This document shows, piece after piece, positions 1 through 7,948 of a DNA stretch of 58,669 bases; position 1 is the first letter of the stretch, and every line of letters starts with the position of its first letter. The stretch lies in the NCBI GenBank assembly GCA_013416795.1, contig RQSC01000012.1, positions 1 through 58,669 of the forward strand, given 5' to 3'. The translations under genes and the position numbers were made by a program. The stretch comes from Prasinococcaceae sp. CCMP 1430 (lineage: Eukaryota; Prasinodermophyta; Palmophyllophyceae; Prasinococcales; Prasinococcaceae). The notes under the pieces were generated by a model, which saw only the letters and a program-made list of their open reading frames with translations, did no database searches and was not told the DNA's origin.

Positions 1-231
1 CCCCCCTCGGCCACCACCACCCCGCGGCCGCTCCGTCCCCCCCCGCCGCCCCGCCGCTCACAAAAAACGCGGTACCTCCCCGAGCGAAAACGTAACCGTA
101 GAATCCACCCGCTCCATCGTGCACGTCACTTCCCACGCCGAGTTTCGGACGCAAACGCAAACGCCGCTTAGGCGCCGCGCGGGCCAAGACGCTGGCAAAT
201 GCTTTATTAGAAATGGAAAAAATGGGCGCGC

Positions 232-760
232 TCACTGCAGGTCGCCGTACGCGTCGACAGCGGCCGCGAGCGCGGTGCCGCCGGCACCTGCAGCGCGCAG
301 CTTTGCGAGCTGCCTGTCGAGGCGCCTGCGACCCTTGGCAGTGGTGCGATAGCGGAAGTGGCGGTCGCCATCGGCGGGTCCCCCCTCCGGAACCTCGGCC
401 GCCTTGGCCGGCTTGGCGACGATGCGGCCGACGCGCTGCAGCTGTCGCAGGTGCTCGTGGACCACGCGCGGGGTGCCGCGGGTCGACGCGGGTGACGCAG
501 CCGCGTCCGGGCGATTGGCCGCCCCAAAGACGCCGAGGTTCTCTGCAAGCGCGATGACCTCCTTCTTCGTGGGCGCGGGTGCGCCTTTTTGCTCGCGCGC
601 CGCAAGGATGTGGAGCAGCCCGTCGGCAGTCGCAAATGCGAAGCGGTCTGAAGCAGCCTGGGCGGTCTCATCAACCTCCTCCGTTTGTGTAGCTGCATCA
701 TCGACGTCGGCCGCCTGTTCCTCCACGCCCGCAGCGAATCCACGCGTACCTGTGGGTCGC
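232..760 (-). CDS. Candidate winged-helix-like protein, C-terminal part (5' end unresolved)
   Basis: The open frame ends at 232 and reads upstream past 760. The last ~110 residues look like a winged-helix domain: a predicted recognition region (HEHLRQLQRVGRIV) is followed by a wing-like RHFRYRTTAKGRRRL and a basic helix. Just before it lies a segment containing TKKEVIALAENLGVFG. A stretch reading TGTRGFAAG upstream resembles a mitochondrial presequence cleavage region. No convincing ATG is visible: the frame stays open to 1332, but only because of high GC. A far-upstream ATG at 957 would give an Ala-rich leader that overlaps the plus-strand gene. I do not recognise the family. It conflicts with the neighbouring lumenal gene over about 735-957, so at least one 5' end is misjudged. 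Confidence 0.4.
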
Positions 761-1399
761 GATGCCGCCGCGCTCGCCGCAGCCGCTGAACGCAGCGCGC
801 CCCCGCGCAGCCACCCGGCCGCGCCCAAGGCCGCGGCGGGCGCCGCGCTGGCGATCGCGGTGAGCGTCGTGTCTGCGGCGCCGGCGGCGCTCACGATGGT
901 CGCGCCACCGCAGGCGGAGGCGCTGGAGGTCAAGTCGCTCTTCGGTAAGCAGAACATCAAGAACGAGATGGGCGGGCAAGACTCGTTCGCGGCGATGAAG
1001 GTGCGTGCGCCAGCGCGTGCGCCGCGCAGCTGGCGTTCCCCGACGCGCTCATCTGGCGCTCGCTGACACGCTCGGCGCGCCGTCCACGCCAGGCCGCAGC
1101 GGCAGCCAAGGCGGCGGACGAGGGCGTCGCCAGCCAGGTCAAGCTTCCTGAGACGTCGCTCTCGTGCCCGGAGGGCTCGTACCTCGTGTCGGAGAAGTCC
1201 TCTGCTTCTTTCTACTGCGCCAAGTTCGGGGTGTACGTCAGCGCGGCGCGAGCGCGTGCCACCCGTCCCGTGCCTTGGCTGCGCAGCGCTGACATTCGCG
1301 CGCGCGCACGCCCCAATCGCCCCTTTCCCCACGCATAGCGACGAGAACTATGATCCTGCACTCGACGAAGCGAAGGCGCGTCTCGAGTTCGAGGAGTAA
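735..1399 (+). CDS. Candidate thylakoid-lumen protein, three 3' exons, start not resolved
   Basis: Exons as read: 735(?)-1000, 1111-1232 and 1339-1399, with introns 1001-1110 (gtgcgt..aag) and 1233-1338 (gtacgt..tag). The frame holds across both junctions and ends in a short acidic tail (..LDEAKARLEFEE). The first exon encodes an Ala-rich hydrophobic run followed by APPQAEA and then LEVKSLFGKQN. This is a typical thylakoid transfer domain with an AxA processing site. The mature part would be only ~80 residues and has two cysteines (SLSCPEG, FYCAKFG). A pyrimidine-rich 3' splice site before 735 suggests another exon upstream carrying the start and the rest of the plastid presequence. I do not recognise the mature protein; an extrinsic photosystem subunit is possible but not shown. 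Confidence 0.45.
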
Positions 1400-1515
1400 G
1401 TCGGCTGGACGAGGGTATGCACAGCCTTCCCGCGGCCGCACCGCGTAGTATCCAGCAAAGAGGCGCGCCCTTACCAGGCGCTGGCGAAAGGATGTTGCGG
1501 GCCCGAGTAATGGGT

Positions 1516-1800
1516 TCATATTATTGGGATCTGGGATGTTGCGACCTTGGCCTCCTCTTTCACCTGTGCATCCCACATCATGCGCATAGTGAGCCGGCTT
1601 TGTTCTTTCTCGTGCCTGCGTTCCAACTGCGTTCGCCGCAGCGGCTCGCTCAGGTCGGCGAGCTGCGCCTGCTCGGCCTCGAGCTCTTTCTCTCGGCGAC
1701 GGACGTCAACGAGCTCTTTTCTCGGCAATCTGCTCTTGCGCGGGGCGAGCCGGCTCGCGCTATGTATCAGAGCGCCGGGGTTGCGACGCGCGTCAGGGCA
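1516..1800 (-). CDS. Possible C-terminal exon of a coiled-coil protein
   Basis: The minus-strand frame ends in TGA at 1516. It encodes about 60 strongly charged, heptad-like residues (from RKELVDVRRREKELEAE to HEKEQSRLTMRMMWD) and a tail ending in TSQIPII. This looks like protein, unlike the Ser/Arg-rich opposite strand. The frame reads upstream to 1896, but that part is low-complexity and probably non-coding, and a splice acceptor near 1740 is possible. No start or upstream exon is identified. It lies tail-to-tail with the lumenal gene ending at 1399. Family unknown. Confidence 0.3.
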   Translation of the reverse strand, partial: CPDARRNPGALIHSASRLAPRKSRLPRKELVDVRRREKELEAEQAQLADLSEPLRRTQLERRHEKEQSRLTMRMMWDAQVKEEAKVATSQIPII

Positions 1801-1899
1801 GGCTGACGGCGCGCGGGCGCGTGCACAGGCGCAGAGTGCCGCGCACCCCTGCATGACGCGCCAGCGTTGTGGCGGCCGAGCCGCGCCCCACCGCACCCG

Positions 1900-2372
1900 T
1901 TTCTGTCGCTCGGCACAGGGCGCCGGGGGAACTGCGGCCCGTCAATTTTCGGCTGTGTGCTCCGCACGTTGCGCCACAGACCGGAAAGCGCTCCCGAACC
2001 GCAGTTCGTCGATGGTGCCATAGTGCGCGTGTTGCGTTCAATCAGTCACGATGCTAGGCGGGACTCGCAGTACGAAAAGTGCATCGCACGCGGCACTGCG
2101 CGGGTCCCGAAGAGGCACGCGCGGCCGGACGGCGGGCGCGGGCGGGTGGGTGGGCGGCGCGAGCCAAGCGTGGCGGGGGCCGCGAGCGCGGGGCGTGTGT
2201 CTTTGGGTGAGGGGGTGAGGGGGCTAGGCCTGCCGAGTGATGGGGCGGCCGAGGGGGTGGGGATGTAGAGGTGTGTGGGCGTCGAGGCGGGGGAGGGGGC
2301 AGAGTGTGGGTGCAGTGGTGGGTCGCAGAGCCGTGCCACTCGGGGCGCGGGCAAGCGCTGCGCGGGTTGCTG
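1900..2372. other. Intergenic, GC-rich promoter region
   Basis: No convincing coding signal. The right half (about 2110-2330) is G-rich with runs of gggtg and ggggc, and contains no TATA-like sequence. It separates the questionable minus-strand coiled-coil exon from the plus-strand coiled-coil gene. Confidence 0.4.
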
Positions 2373-4106
2373 ATGCCGACGAAAGCCGAGGCAGCGGCGA
2401 AGCCGACCATCGAGGTGACCGGCGCGGCTGTCTCATGGGTGCGTCGAGGATTCGCATTCGCACCTGTCGCAGCGTGGCCGCCTCCTGAAACGGCTGTCAA
2501 CGCCCACGGCCTCGCCGATGGGATCGAGGCCAGCTATGCAAGCGGAAGCATCCAGCCAGCGACTTCCGCGCCACATATGACTCGCACACCAGAAGATGCG
2601 AGTACCACAGCCTCGGATGTGGCGGTGGCCCGACCCGTCCCTGCGAACGCGCAGCGGGGCGGCAGCGACGCAGGAAGTCGCCTCAGTTCGAGCGGCGCAT
2701 GGCAGCAGCAGCAGCAGCAGCAGCAGCCGCCCATGCAGGAGCTGGACGCAGCCAACACTGAGACGCAGGTCGCGCTACTCGTCCAGCTCAACGATCGCGT
2801 GCGCGTGCTTAGCGACCAGCTGCGCGAGCAGGAGAAGTGTTGCGCCGAGGCCGAGCGCCGTGAGGGCGAGGCCAAGAACCAACTCGAGCACGACACGTCT
2901 GCGCTCAATCTGAAGCTAGCCGAAAGGAACCACGCCGTCGCGACCGCGCAAAAGGAGGCGCGCCGTTACGCTGAGGCCTTGGAAAAAGCCAAGGCTGAAT
3001 CCGTCAGGGCGAAAGCGCGTGAGGCCGAGCTGGACGCGACCATTGCAAAGGGCCGGCAGCAGGTTGAAGCACAGAATCAGGCCATTCAGGAGCTGCGCGC
3101 CAAGAGCGACGAGCTGCGCAAATTGCTCACGAAAGAGAAGCAGCTGCGTGAGAAGGATGCGCACGAGAAGGAGGCTCTCAAACTTCACTTTCAGCCATTG
3201 AAAGAACGCAACATAGAGCTCGAGTATCGGCTAGACAATCAGCGCGACGCCATGCGAAAGACCGACGCGGAGGTGACGCGGCTTACAGGCGCACTCAAGG
3301 CACAGGCGGACGCGGCGGACGCCCTCAGCCAACGATTGCGCACGGAGGTCTCCGAACGTCAGCGCGTTTCCGAGCAGGCCGCGCGCAAGCATCTACAGCT
3401 GCACGAGCTGTACGAAGGCACCGTCGAACTCGAGGGCAAGCTCGAGCACGCAGAACGTGAACGCGAAGAGGCGCGCACGGCGCTGGTTGCCACCGTTGCA
3501 GAGCTGAATGCTGCGCGCTCTCGACTGGAGTCTATGGAGCGGCATGCTGCCGACGACCGCTTGGCGCTCGCTGCCAAAGCGCGTGCTCTTGCAGAGCGTA
3601 CAGCGGCTTGCGAAGACTCTGACGACCTCGCGCGCGTGCTGGAAGATGAGCTCAGCCACGCGTGCGAAGTGGCGGCCGAAGCGCAGAATGCTCACGCGCA
3701 GGCCGCAGGCGAGCTGACGTCGCTCAAAGAGGCCCTCGGCGAGCTCCTCAGCGTCTACATGGCGCCGGCCGGAGGGCGCGTGCCCTTCCGCGAGAAAGCT
3801 GAGGCCGAGGTGCGCCTAGGGCGGCTGCTGAAGAGCCTGCGCGCACAGGGCGTATCCACGGTAGACGCCATAGCGCTGCGCAGCGCCAAGAGCTACGACC
3901 CCTTGCGCTCGGGCTCCAGGGCCCGCAAGACGGGCTCGGTGACTTCGCTCTCAAGTGCGAGCGCTCCTACTCCCCCCGAAACGCCGAGCCCGCGTGCGAC
4001 CTCGCGCAAATTGCCCGCCATCGGTGCTTCGCGTTTCGCGGAGGGGGAGGAAGGCGACGTGTGCGAGGCCCCGCAGACGCCGCTGCCCAGGGACGCGCGC
4101 CGGTGA
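2373..4106 (+). CDS. Long coiled-coil protein
   Basis: A single-exon frame of 577 residues if it starts at 2373 (MPTKAEAAAKP); an in-frame ATG at 2271 lies in G-rich sequence and is less likely. After a disordered N-terminus (~1-120) and a run of eight glutamines (CAG repeat near 2703), residues ~130-480 form an almost uninterrupted coiled coil rich in Glu, Arg, Lys and Ala. A short conserved-looking helical segment (FREKAEAEVRLGRLLKSLR) follows, then a Ser/Thr/Pro-rich tail. No motor, kinase or known cytoskeletal domain is visible. A structural or scaffolding role, for example in the basal body or at a membrane, is only a guess. Its 3' end faces the channel gene at a distance of 39 bp. Confidence 0.7.
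   Translation: MPTKAEAAAKPTIEVTGAAVSWVRRGFAFAPVAAWPPPETAVNAHGLADGIEASYASGSIQPATSAPHMTRTPEDASTTASDVAVARPVPANAQRGGSDAGSRLSSSGAWQQQQQQQQPPMQELDAANTETQVALLVQLNDRVRVLSDQLREQEKCCAEAERREGEAKNQLEHDTSALNLKLAERNHAVATAQKEARRYAEALEKAKAESVRAKAREAELDATIAKGRQQVEAQNQAIQELRAKSDELRKLLTKEKQLREKDAHEKEALKLHFQPLKERNIELEYRLDNQRDAMRKTDAEVTRLTGALKAQADAADALSQRLRTEVSERQRVSEQAARKHLQLHELYEGTVELEGKLEHAEREREEARTALVATVAELNAARSRLESMERHAADDRLALAAKARALAERTAACEDSDDLARVLEDELSHACEVAAEAQNAHAQAAGELTSLKEALGELLSVYMAPAGGRVPFREKAEAEVRLGRLLKSLRAQGVSTVDAIALRSAKSYDPLRSGSRARKTGSVTSLSSASAPTPPETPSPRATSRKLPAIGASRFAEGEEGDVCEAPQTPLPRDARR
2703..2727 (+). repeat. CAG trinucleotide run (poly-Gln)
   Basis: Eight consecutive CAG codons inside the coiled-coil gene encode a glutamine tract just before the coiled coil begins. 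Such tracts vary in length between strains. Confidence 0.9.
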
Positions 4107-4145
4107 TCACGACACACTGTCACCTGTAATTAATGTGTACTGTAC
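4107..4145. terminator. Shared 3' region with TGTAA/TGTAC elements
   Basis: Only 39 bp separate the stop codons of two convergent genes. The interval contains TGTAA, a TTAATTAA-like AT-rich patch, and GTGTACTGTAC, which reads as GTAC-containing on both strands. It probably carries the polyadenylation signals of both genes, whose 3' UTRs must then overlap the opposite coding region. The assignment is inferred from repetition of the same motif at other gene ends. Confidence 0.5.
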
Positions 4146-5432
4146 CTACTCAGCGGACGACGCAGCCTGTTCTTTGTCTGGCTTGGCATGTTGCCGATTC
4201 TCCCAGCGTGCTTCGCCCGACCTCACGAGAAGGCGCATCTGCGGGCTCCCCATCTCGAGCTCATACTTGCCGTTCGACTCTTTGCAAAAGCGGGAGAGTG
4301 CCGTCGCGTACTCATCTAAGTACACGCGGCCTTCTTGGCCGGCATCAAGCTCACGCATGAGATATCCTGCTTCTGCTGCTGCCATGTCCGCATCTCCCGT
4401 CAGCTCCTCAAGTGCGTCCTGGGCCTCTTTCAAATCAAGGTAGCCCGTTCCATTCGTGTCGTATGCAAGAAAGGTCTCGGCCACAGCAGCGTCTGTGATG
4501 ACACGCGGATCGGGGCCGTCCCAGCTCGCGGCAGCATCGAGGACGGCAGTGCGCACAGCGGCACGTCGCCGAGCCACAACCCGTGCGAGTGCAACCTCGG
4601 AGGCGGCAGCGATACACGACAGGTACAATGGAACGCCGACGAGCGTGTACACGGCCGATGCGAGGAGCTGGCCGCTCCCGCCTGCACCAGGCGCTGAAGT
4701 CCAGCCCGCTGTGGACACCGCGCTGAACGCTGAGAGGAGCGCTTGATGTGGGGGAAGGTTGCTCGAGGCTGTCGCAAAGACTGCACCCACCACAACCCAG
4801 ACAGCCAGCGCGACACTTCGTCTTGTAAGCACTGCCACCGGCCGCCTCAGAGTCTCGGCCGCGCCCGCGGCGGCCTCAACAGCCGCGTTGGCCGCGTAGC
4901 GCGCGAGCACTGTGCTTAGCAGCGCTGCGCCAACCAACTCAAAGCATATTGTAAATATCACATCCACCGGCTCAGCTATCGCCAGGCGGTTGCTCCCCAC
5001 GCTCAGTCCCGCGTCCACTGCCTGGAACACTCCCGCGGCAAGCCGTGCGAAGAGTCCCCCGCCGCCGCCGCTCCACTCGAGGAGCGGGGCACGCAACGTG
5101 TAGTACGCGACGCCAGCAAGCAGCCATCCGAGAGCAAATAAAACGGCGAAGGGCGCGCGCGTGGCCCCTGTCCACTCAGCGTACGACGACACGGCCTGTG
5201 ACTCAAGACCGACTGCGTCGACGTCTCCGTTCTTGCCCGTGTGCCGCCGCGGACGGTGAGCGCGCAGCACCTTCTTTAGCACTTCTCCCCCGGATTTGGG
5301 ACCGTCCGCCCCACCTGCTGCCGTGGCAGCCGCCGCACGCGGCCGCGCGCGCGTGCGCGGCAGCCGCGGCCACCGCGCGGCCCCGGCCGTGGTCCTCCAC
5401 CCACGTGACCGGGGCGTCACGGCCGTGGCCAT
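4146..5432 (-). CDS. Two-pore-domain (K2P/TPK-like) channel with C-terminal EF hands
   Basis: A 428-residue single-exon frame, with the start chosen at 5432 (MATAVTPRSRGW). Topology is TM1 (APFAVLFALGWLLAGV) - pore helix 1 - TM2 (VDVIFTICFELVGAALL) - TM3 (RSVALAVWVVVGAVF) - pore helix 2 - TM4 (ASAVYTLVGVPLYLS). This is the arrangement of plant-type two-pore potassium channels. Residues ~310-380 hold two EF-hand-like motifs: AYDTNGTGYLDLKEA is a good calcium loop, while ELDAGQEGRVYLDEY is degenerate. Calcium control of gating at the vacuole or another endomembrane would fit the TPK family. The selectivity filters are odd: LSVGSNRLA and VSTAGWTSA stand where TxGYGD is expected, so potassium selectivity cannot be assumed. 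It is transcribed in the same direction as the nuclease gene upstream, 196 bp away. Confidence 0.75.
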   Translation of the reverse strand: MATAVTPRSRGWRTTAGAARWPRLPRTRARPRAAAATAAGGADGPKSGGEVLKKVLRAHRPRRHTGKNGDVDAVGLESQAVSSYAEWTGATRAPFAVLFALGWLLAGVAYYTLRAPLLEWSGGGGGLFARLAAGVFQAVDAGLSVGSNRLAIAEPVDVIFTICFELVGAALLSTVLARYAANAAVEAAAGAAETLRRPVAVLTRRSVALAVWVVVGAVFATASSNLPPHQALLSAFSAVSTAGWTSAPGAGGSGQLLASAVYTLVGVPLYLSCIAAASEVALARVVARRRAAVRTAVLDAAASWDGPDPRVITDAAVAETFLAYDTNGTGYLDLKEAQDALEELTGDADMAAAEAGYLMRELDAGQEGRVYLDEYATALSRFCKESNGKYELEMGSPQMRLLVRSGEARWENRQHAKPDKEQAASSAE

Positions 5433-5628
5433 CCCCCCTGGCGCCCAGCCACAGGGGCGGGCGCTTGGAGAGTGGCACCGCGAAATGCGGAAATGGCCAC
5501 AGGGGCGCGCGCGCTGACATGGCAGCGGCAGTTGGCTCGCACAAAGATGCAAATCGAATCTACCAGCATGATGACACAACGCACACATCAGGTTTCTCCA
5601 TCAGGCCAGCCCATATCGCGCGCAGCTG

Positions 5629-7386
5629 TCACGTTGCCACATGCTTGAGCGTCGCGTCTACCTCGTCTGCATCATCGCAGAGGCGCCGCAGGCTCGACGA
5701 GTCGAGCCGCAGGAAGGGCTCGCCGCGGTCGCGGGCGCCGCCTGCACACCCGCCTGCGCTGCCCCCGCTGTCCGCGGCGGCGGCGGAGATGACGCGCTCG
5801 CAGTGCGCAGCGCACGCAGCAGCCGTCGCATTCGCCACGCGCTGCGCGCTGGCGTGCGCCATCCGACGCGCGTGCTGCGCGAGCGCTGCGCGTCGTGTGG
5901 CTAGTTCTCTCCCGCGCGCTGCGTCATCGGAGGCTGCCGCGAGCGTGTCGGCTGCCAGCCGCAACGCCATCAGCAGGAACTTGTCGTCGCGCGGCAGGTA
6001 GTGCAATTCTATACCTCCACGCGCCGCGTGGTACCCGACGAGCGTGCCTGGCGCGCCTGCCGCCAGTGCCTCAAGCTGAAGCTGCGGGATGTGGTACGGC
6101 GCGACTGATGCCCGCACCGAGCCCGCTCGCTCCGCGCAAACCTTGTACGAAGACATATTTGACCCACCGCGCAACCCTTCAGTTGACGCGACAAATGGGC
6201 ATCGCGACTTGACCTCGAGGGGTAGAACGGCATTCAACTCATAATCCGATGGCAGCGCGGATGGCGTTGCTGCGATTGCTGCGCGGAGCGACGCTGCCGC
6301 TGCCGGACAGCCCGCCGGGGCCTCGCCCGCGCCGCCACGCTCGCGCAGGCAACGGAGGAGCGCAGCCTCTTTGCGCGCATCGAAGCACATCAGGCCGTCG
6401 GGTGAAGCACCAATTCGTGGAAGTCCCTCCAGGATGCCGCGCAAAACCGAGCAGTCGCCAGGCTCAGGCACCTGCGAGAGTGGTGTTGCCATGTCCTCGG
6501 ACTTGGCCTTCGCAAGCGCCTTGGCCTTCTTGCGTGCGTTTGCCTTGACGCGCGCCCTCGCTTTGGCGCCCCGGTTGCTCGACTTGACCCCCTTAGTGAC
6601 CGAGCGCGCCGCTGCCGTAGCCTCAGCAGCAGCCACCACACCGACACTCGAGGCGGTAACGCGCGGCACCACGGCCATGAGGCCAACCTCGCACACTGCC
6701 GCCCTGGGGAGCGCTGCGAGCGCCGCCGCAAGCGCCGCGGGCTCTTGCGCGTGGCCCCAATTGCAAGCGACCTCGCCTGGGCCGACGCGGGCTGCGAGCA
6801 GCGCAGACTCAAACTCAAGCCTCAGCGTGTCTGAATCCGCGGGCACATCGTCGGATCGCCCGCGCAGGGCCGCCCTGGCGTCGCACGCGGCCGCTTGCTG
6901 CACCGCCGCCGAGGCGGCCTCATCAGCTTCCGCCGACCCGTTCTCCTCAGCGTCCCAAGCCCACACCTCACCGCGCGCGCCGCGCAGACGTGAGCGCGCC
7001 TCATCCATCCTCACGGGATTCTCCGCGCTCTTGGGCAGCCCGAGCGTTTTAGCCATCCCGCAACCGCGCTCGTAGAACCCACAGAGCGCCGCGAGGGACG
7101 ACCCCGTGAGCGAGCGCTCACGCGCAGAGCGCCACTCTGGCGTGTGCTGCCGTGTGTTGGCGAGCTCCAGTGGCGAGCGCGGTGGGGCGCACTGGGGCCT
7201 CTCATCGCCGCCGCGCGCCAATCTGTCGCCACGCGACCCCTGCGGCGGTAAGGCGACGTAGCGCGGGTGGTGCGCGCGCAGCTCGGCCTCGGTCGGCGCG
7301 AGCCAGCCGACGTTGGGCACACGGTGGCCGCGCACTCGTCCGGCGCCCCGCGGCGTGCGCGCGTCCGACTTTTGCGGGGCTTCCAT
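5629..7386 (-). CDS. YqaJ-type PD-(D/E)XK nuclease domain protein
   Basis: A single-exon frame of 585 residues with the start chosen at 7386 (MEAPQKSDART). The YqaJ viral-recombinase nuclease signature is visible. TPEWRSARERSLTGSSLAAL matches the family's N-terminal Trp/Arg plus 'T-x-S' motif. HAQEP (~215) gives the first acidic residue, IGASPDGLM (~330) the Asp, and LPLEVKSRCPF (~390) the E-x-K core. YHIPQLQLEALAAG matches the conserved Tyr/Gln helix. This suggests a 5'-3' DNA exonuclease of the lambda-exonuclease type, acting in recombination or repair. The middle (~250-300) is an Ala/Lys-rich insertion. Homologues occur in large DNA viruses, phages and many algae. Composition matches the neighbouring genes, so any transfer would be old. 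Confidence 0.75.
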   Translation of the reverse strand: MEAPQKSDARTPRGAGRVRGHRVPNVGWLAPTEAELRAHHPRYVALPPQGSRGDRLARGGDERPQCAPPRSPLELANTRQHTPEWRSARERSLTGSSLAALCGFYERGCGMAKTLGLPKSAENPVRMDEARSRLRGARGEVWAWDAEENGSAEADEAASAAVQQAAACDARAALRGRSDDVPADSDTLRLEFESALLAARVGPGEVACNWGHAQEPAALAAALAALPRAAVCEVGLMAVVPRVTASSVGVVAAAEATAAARSVTKGVKSSNRGAKARARVKANARKKAKALAKAKSEDMATPLSQVPEPGDCSVLRGILEGLPRIGASPDGLMCFDARKEAALLRCLRERGGAGEAPAGCPAAAASLRAAIAATPSALPSDYELNAVLPLEVKSRCPFVASTEGLRGGSNMSSYKVCAERAGSVRASVAPYHIPQLQLEALAAGAPGTLVGYHAARGGIELHYLPRDDKFLLMALRLAADTLAAASDDAARGRELATRRAALAQHARRMAHASAQRVANATAAACAAHCERVISAAAADSGGSAGGCAGGARDRGEPFLRLDSSSLRRLCDDADEVDATLKHVAT

Positions 7387-7948
7387 GGCGCGCCACTTCT
7401 CCCGCTGGCCGCGCGCCCGCGCGCGCGGTCCTGAAGCTCGCCAAGATTTGGAAGAAGATGTCGGCATCCCTCGACCAGCGCCGGCGCCGCCCGCCCGCAG
7501 TGTGCCCGCCGCCGCCGCCGTGTGGCACGCGGCGTCCCGTCCTTTCGGCGCGCGTGGGTTGGGGTTACTGCATGATCGATGGTTTAAGGTTCAGGGTTCT
7601 GAATGGATTCGGCTCCCCCGCCGCGCCGCCGCGCTGCGGCGCGCGGCAGAGCCCGGCCGAACCGGCGGCTGCGGAATTCGAACCGCGGGTACGAGAGCGC
7701 GGGTTTTCATGGCTGGAACGAATGGCGCGGATCTGTCGGGGGGAATTTCGCAGCCCGTTTTTGTCTGTTTGAGAGATCGGCGCTCGCGATCGGAGCCGGT
7801 GCGTTTCGCGCGGGAGCGAGCGCTTGCGAGCGGGCAAGGGGGTCGGAGGGGAGGGGAGGGGAGTGTTGTTGGCACGCGATCGCGGGGTGTGGCACACGCC
7901 GCGCGGTGGGCGCGGCCTGCGGCGCGGCCGCCGACCGGGCGGGCCGCC
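7387..7948. promoter_or_regulatory. Divergent promoter region, YqaJ-type gene / CSE1
   Basis: A 562-bp head-to-head interval with no coding signal I trust. It contains a less GC-rich patch near 7575-7600 (tggtttaaggttcagggtt) and a purine-rich run (gaggggaggggagtg) at about 7849-7865. No TATA box is obvious. Confidence 0.4.

Noticed and set aside
7655-7700. T-arm-like sequence (gcggttcgaattccgc on the minus strand)
   Set aside because: The stem does not pair properly around a TTCGAAT loop, and no acceptor, D or anticodon arms fit on either side.
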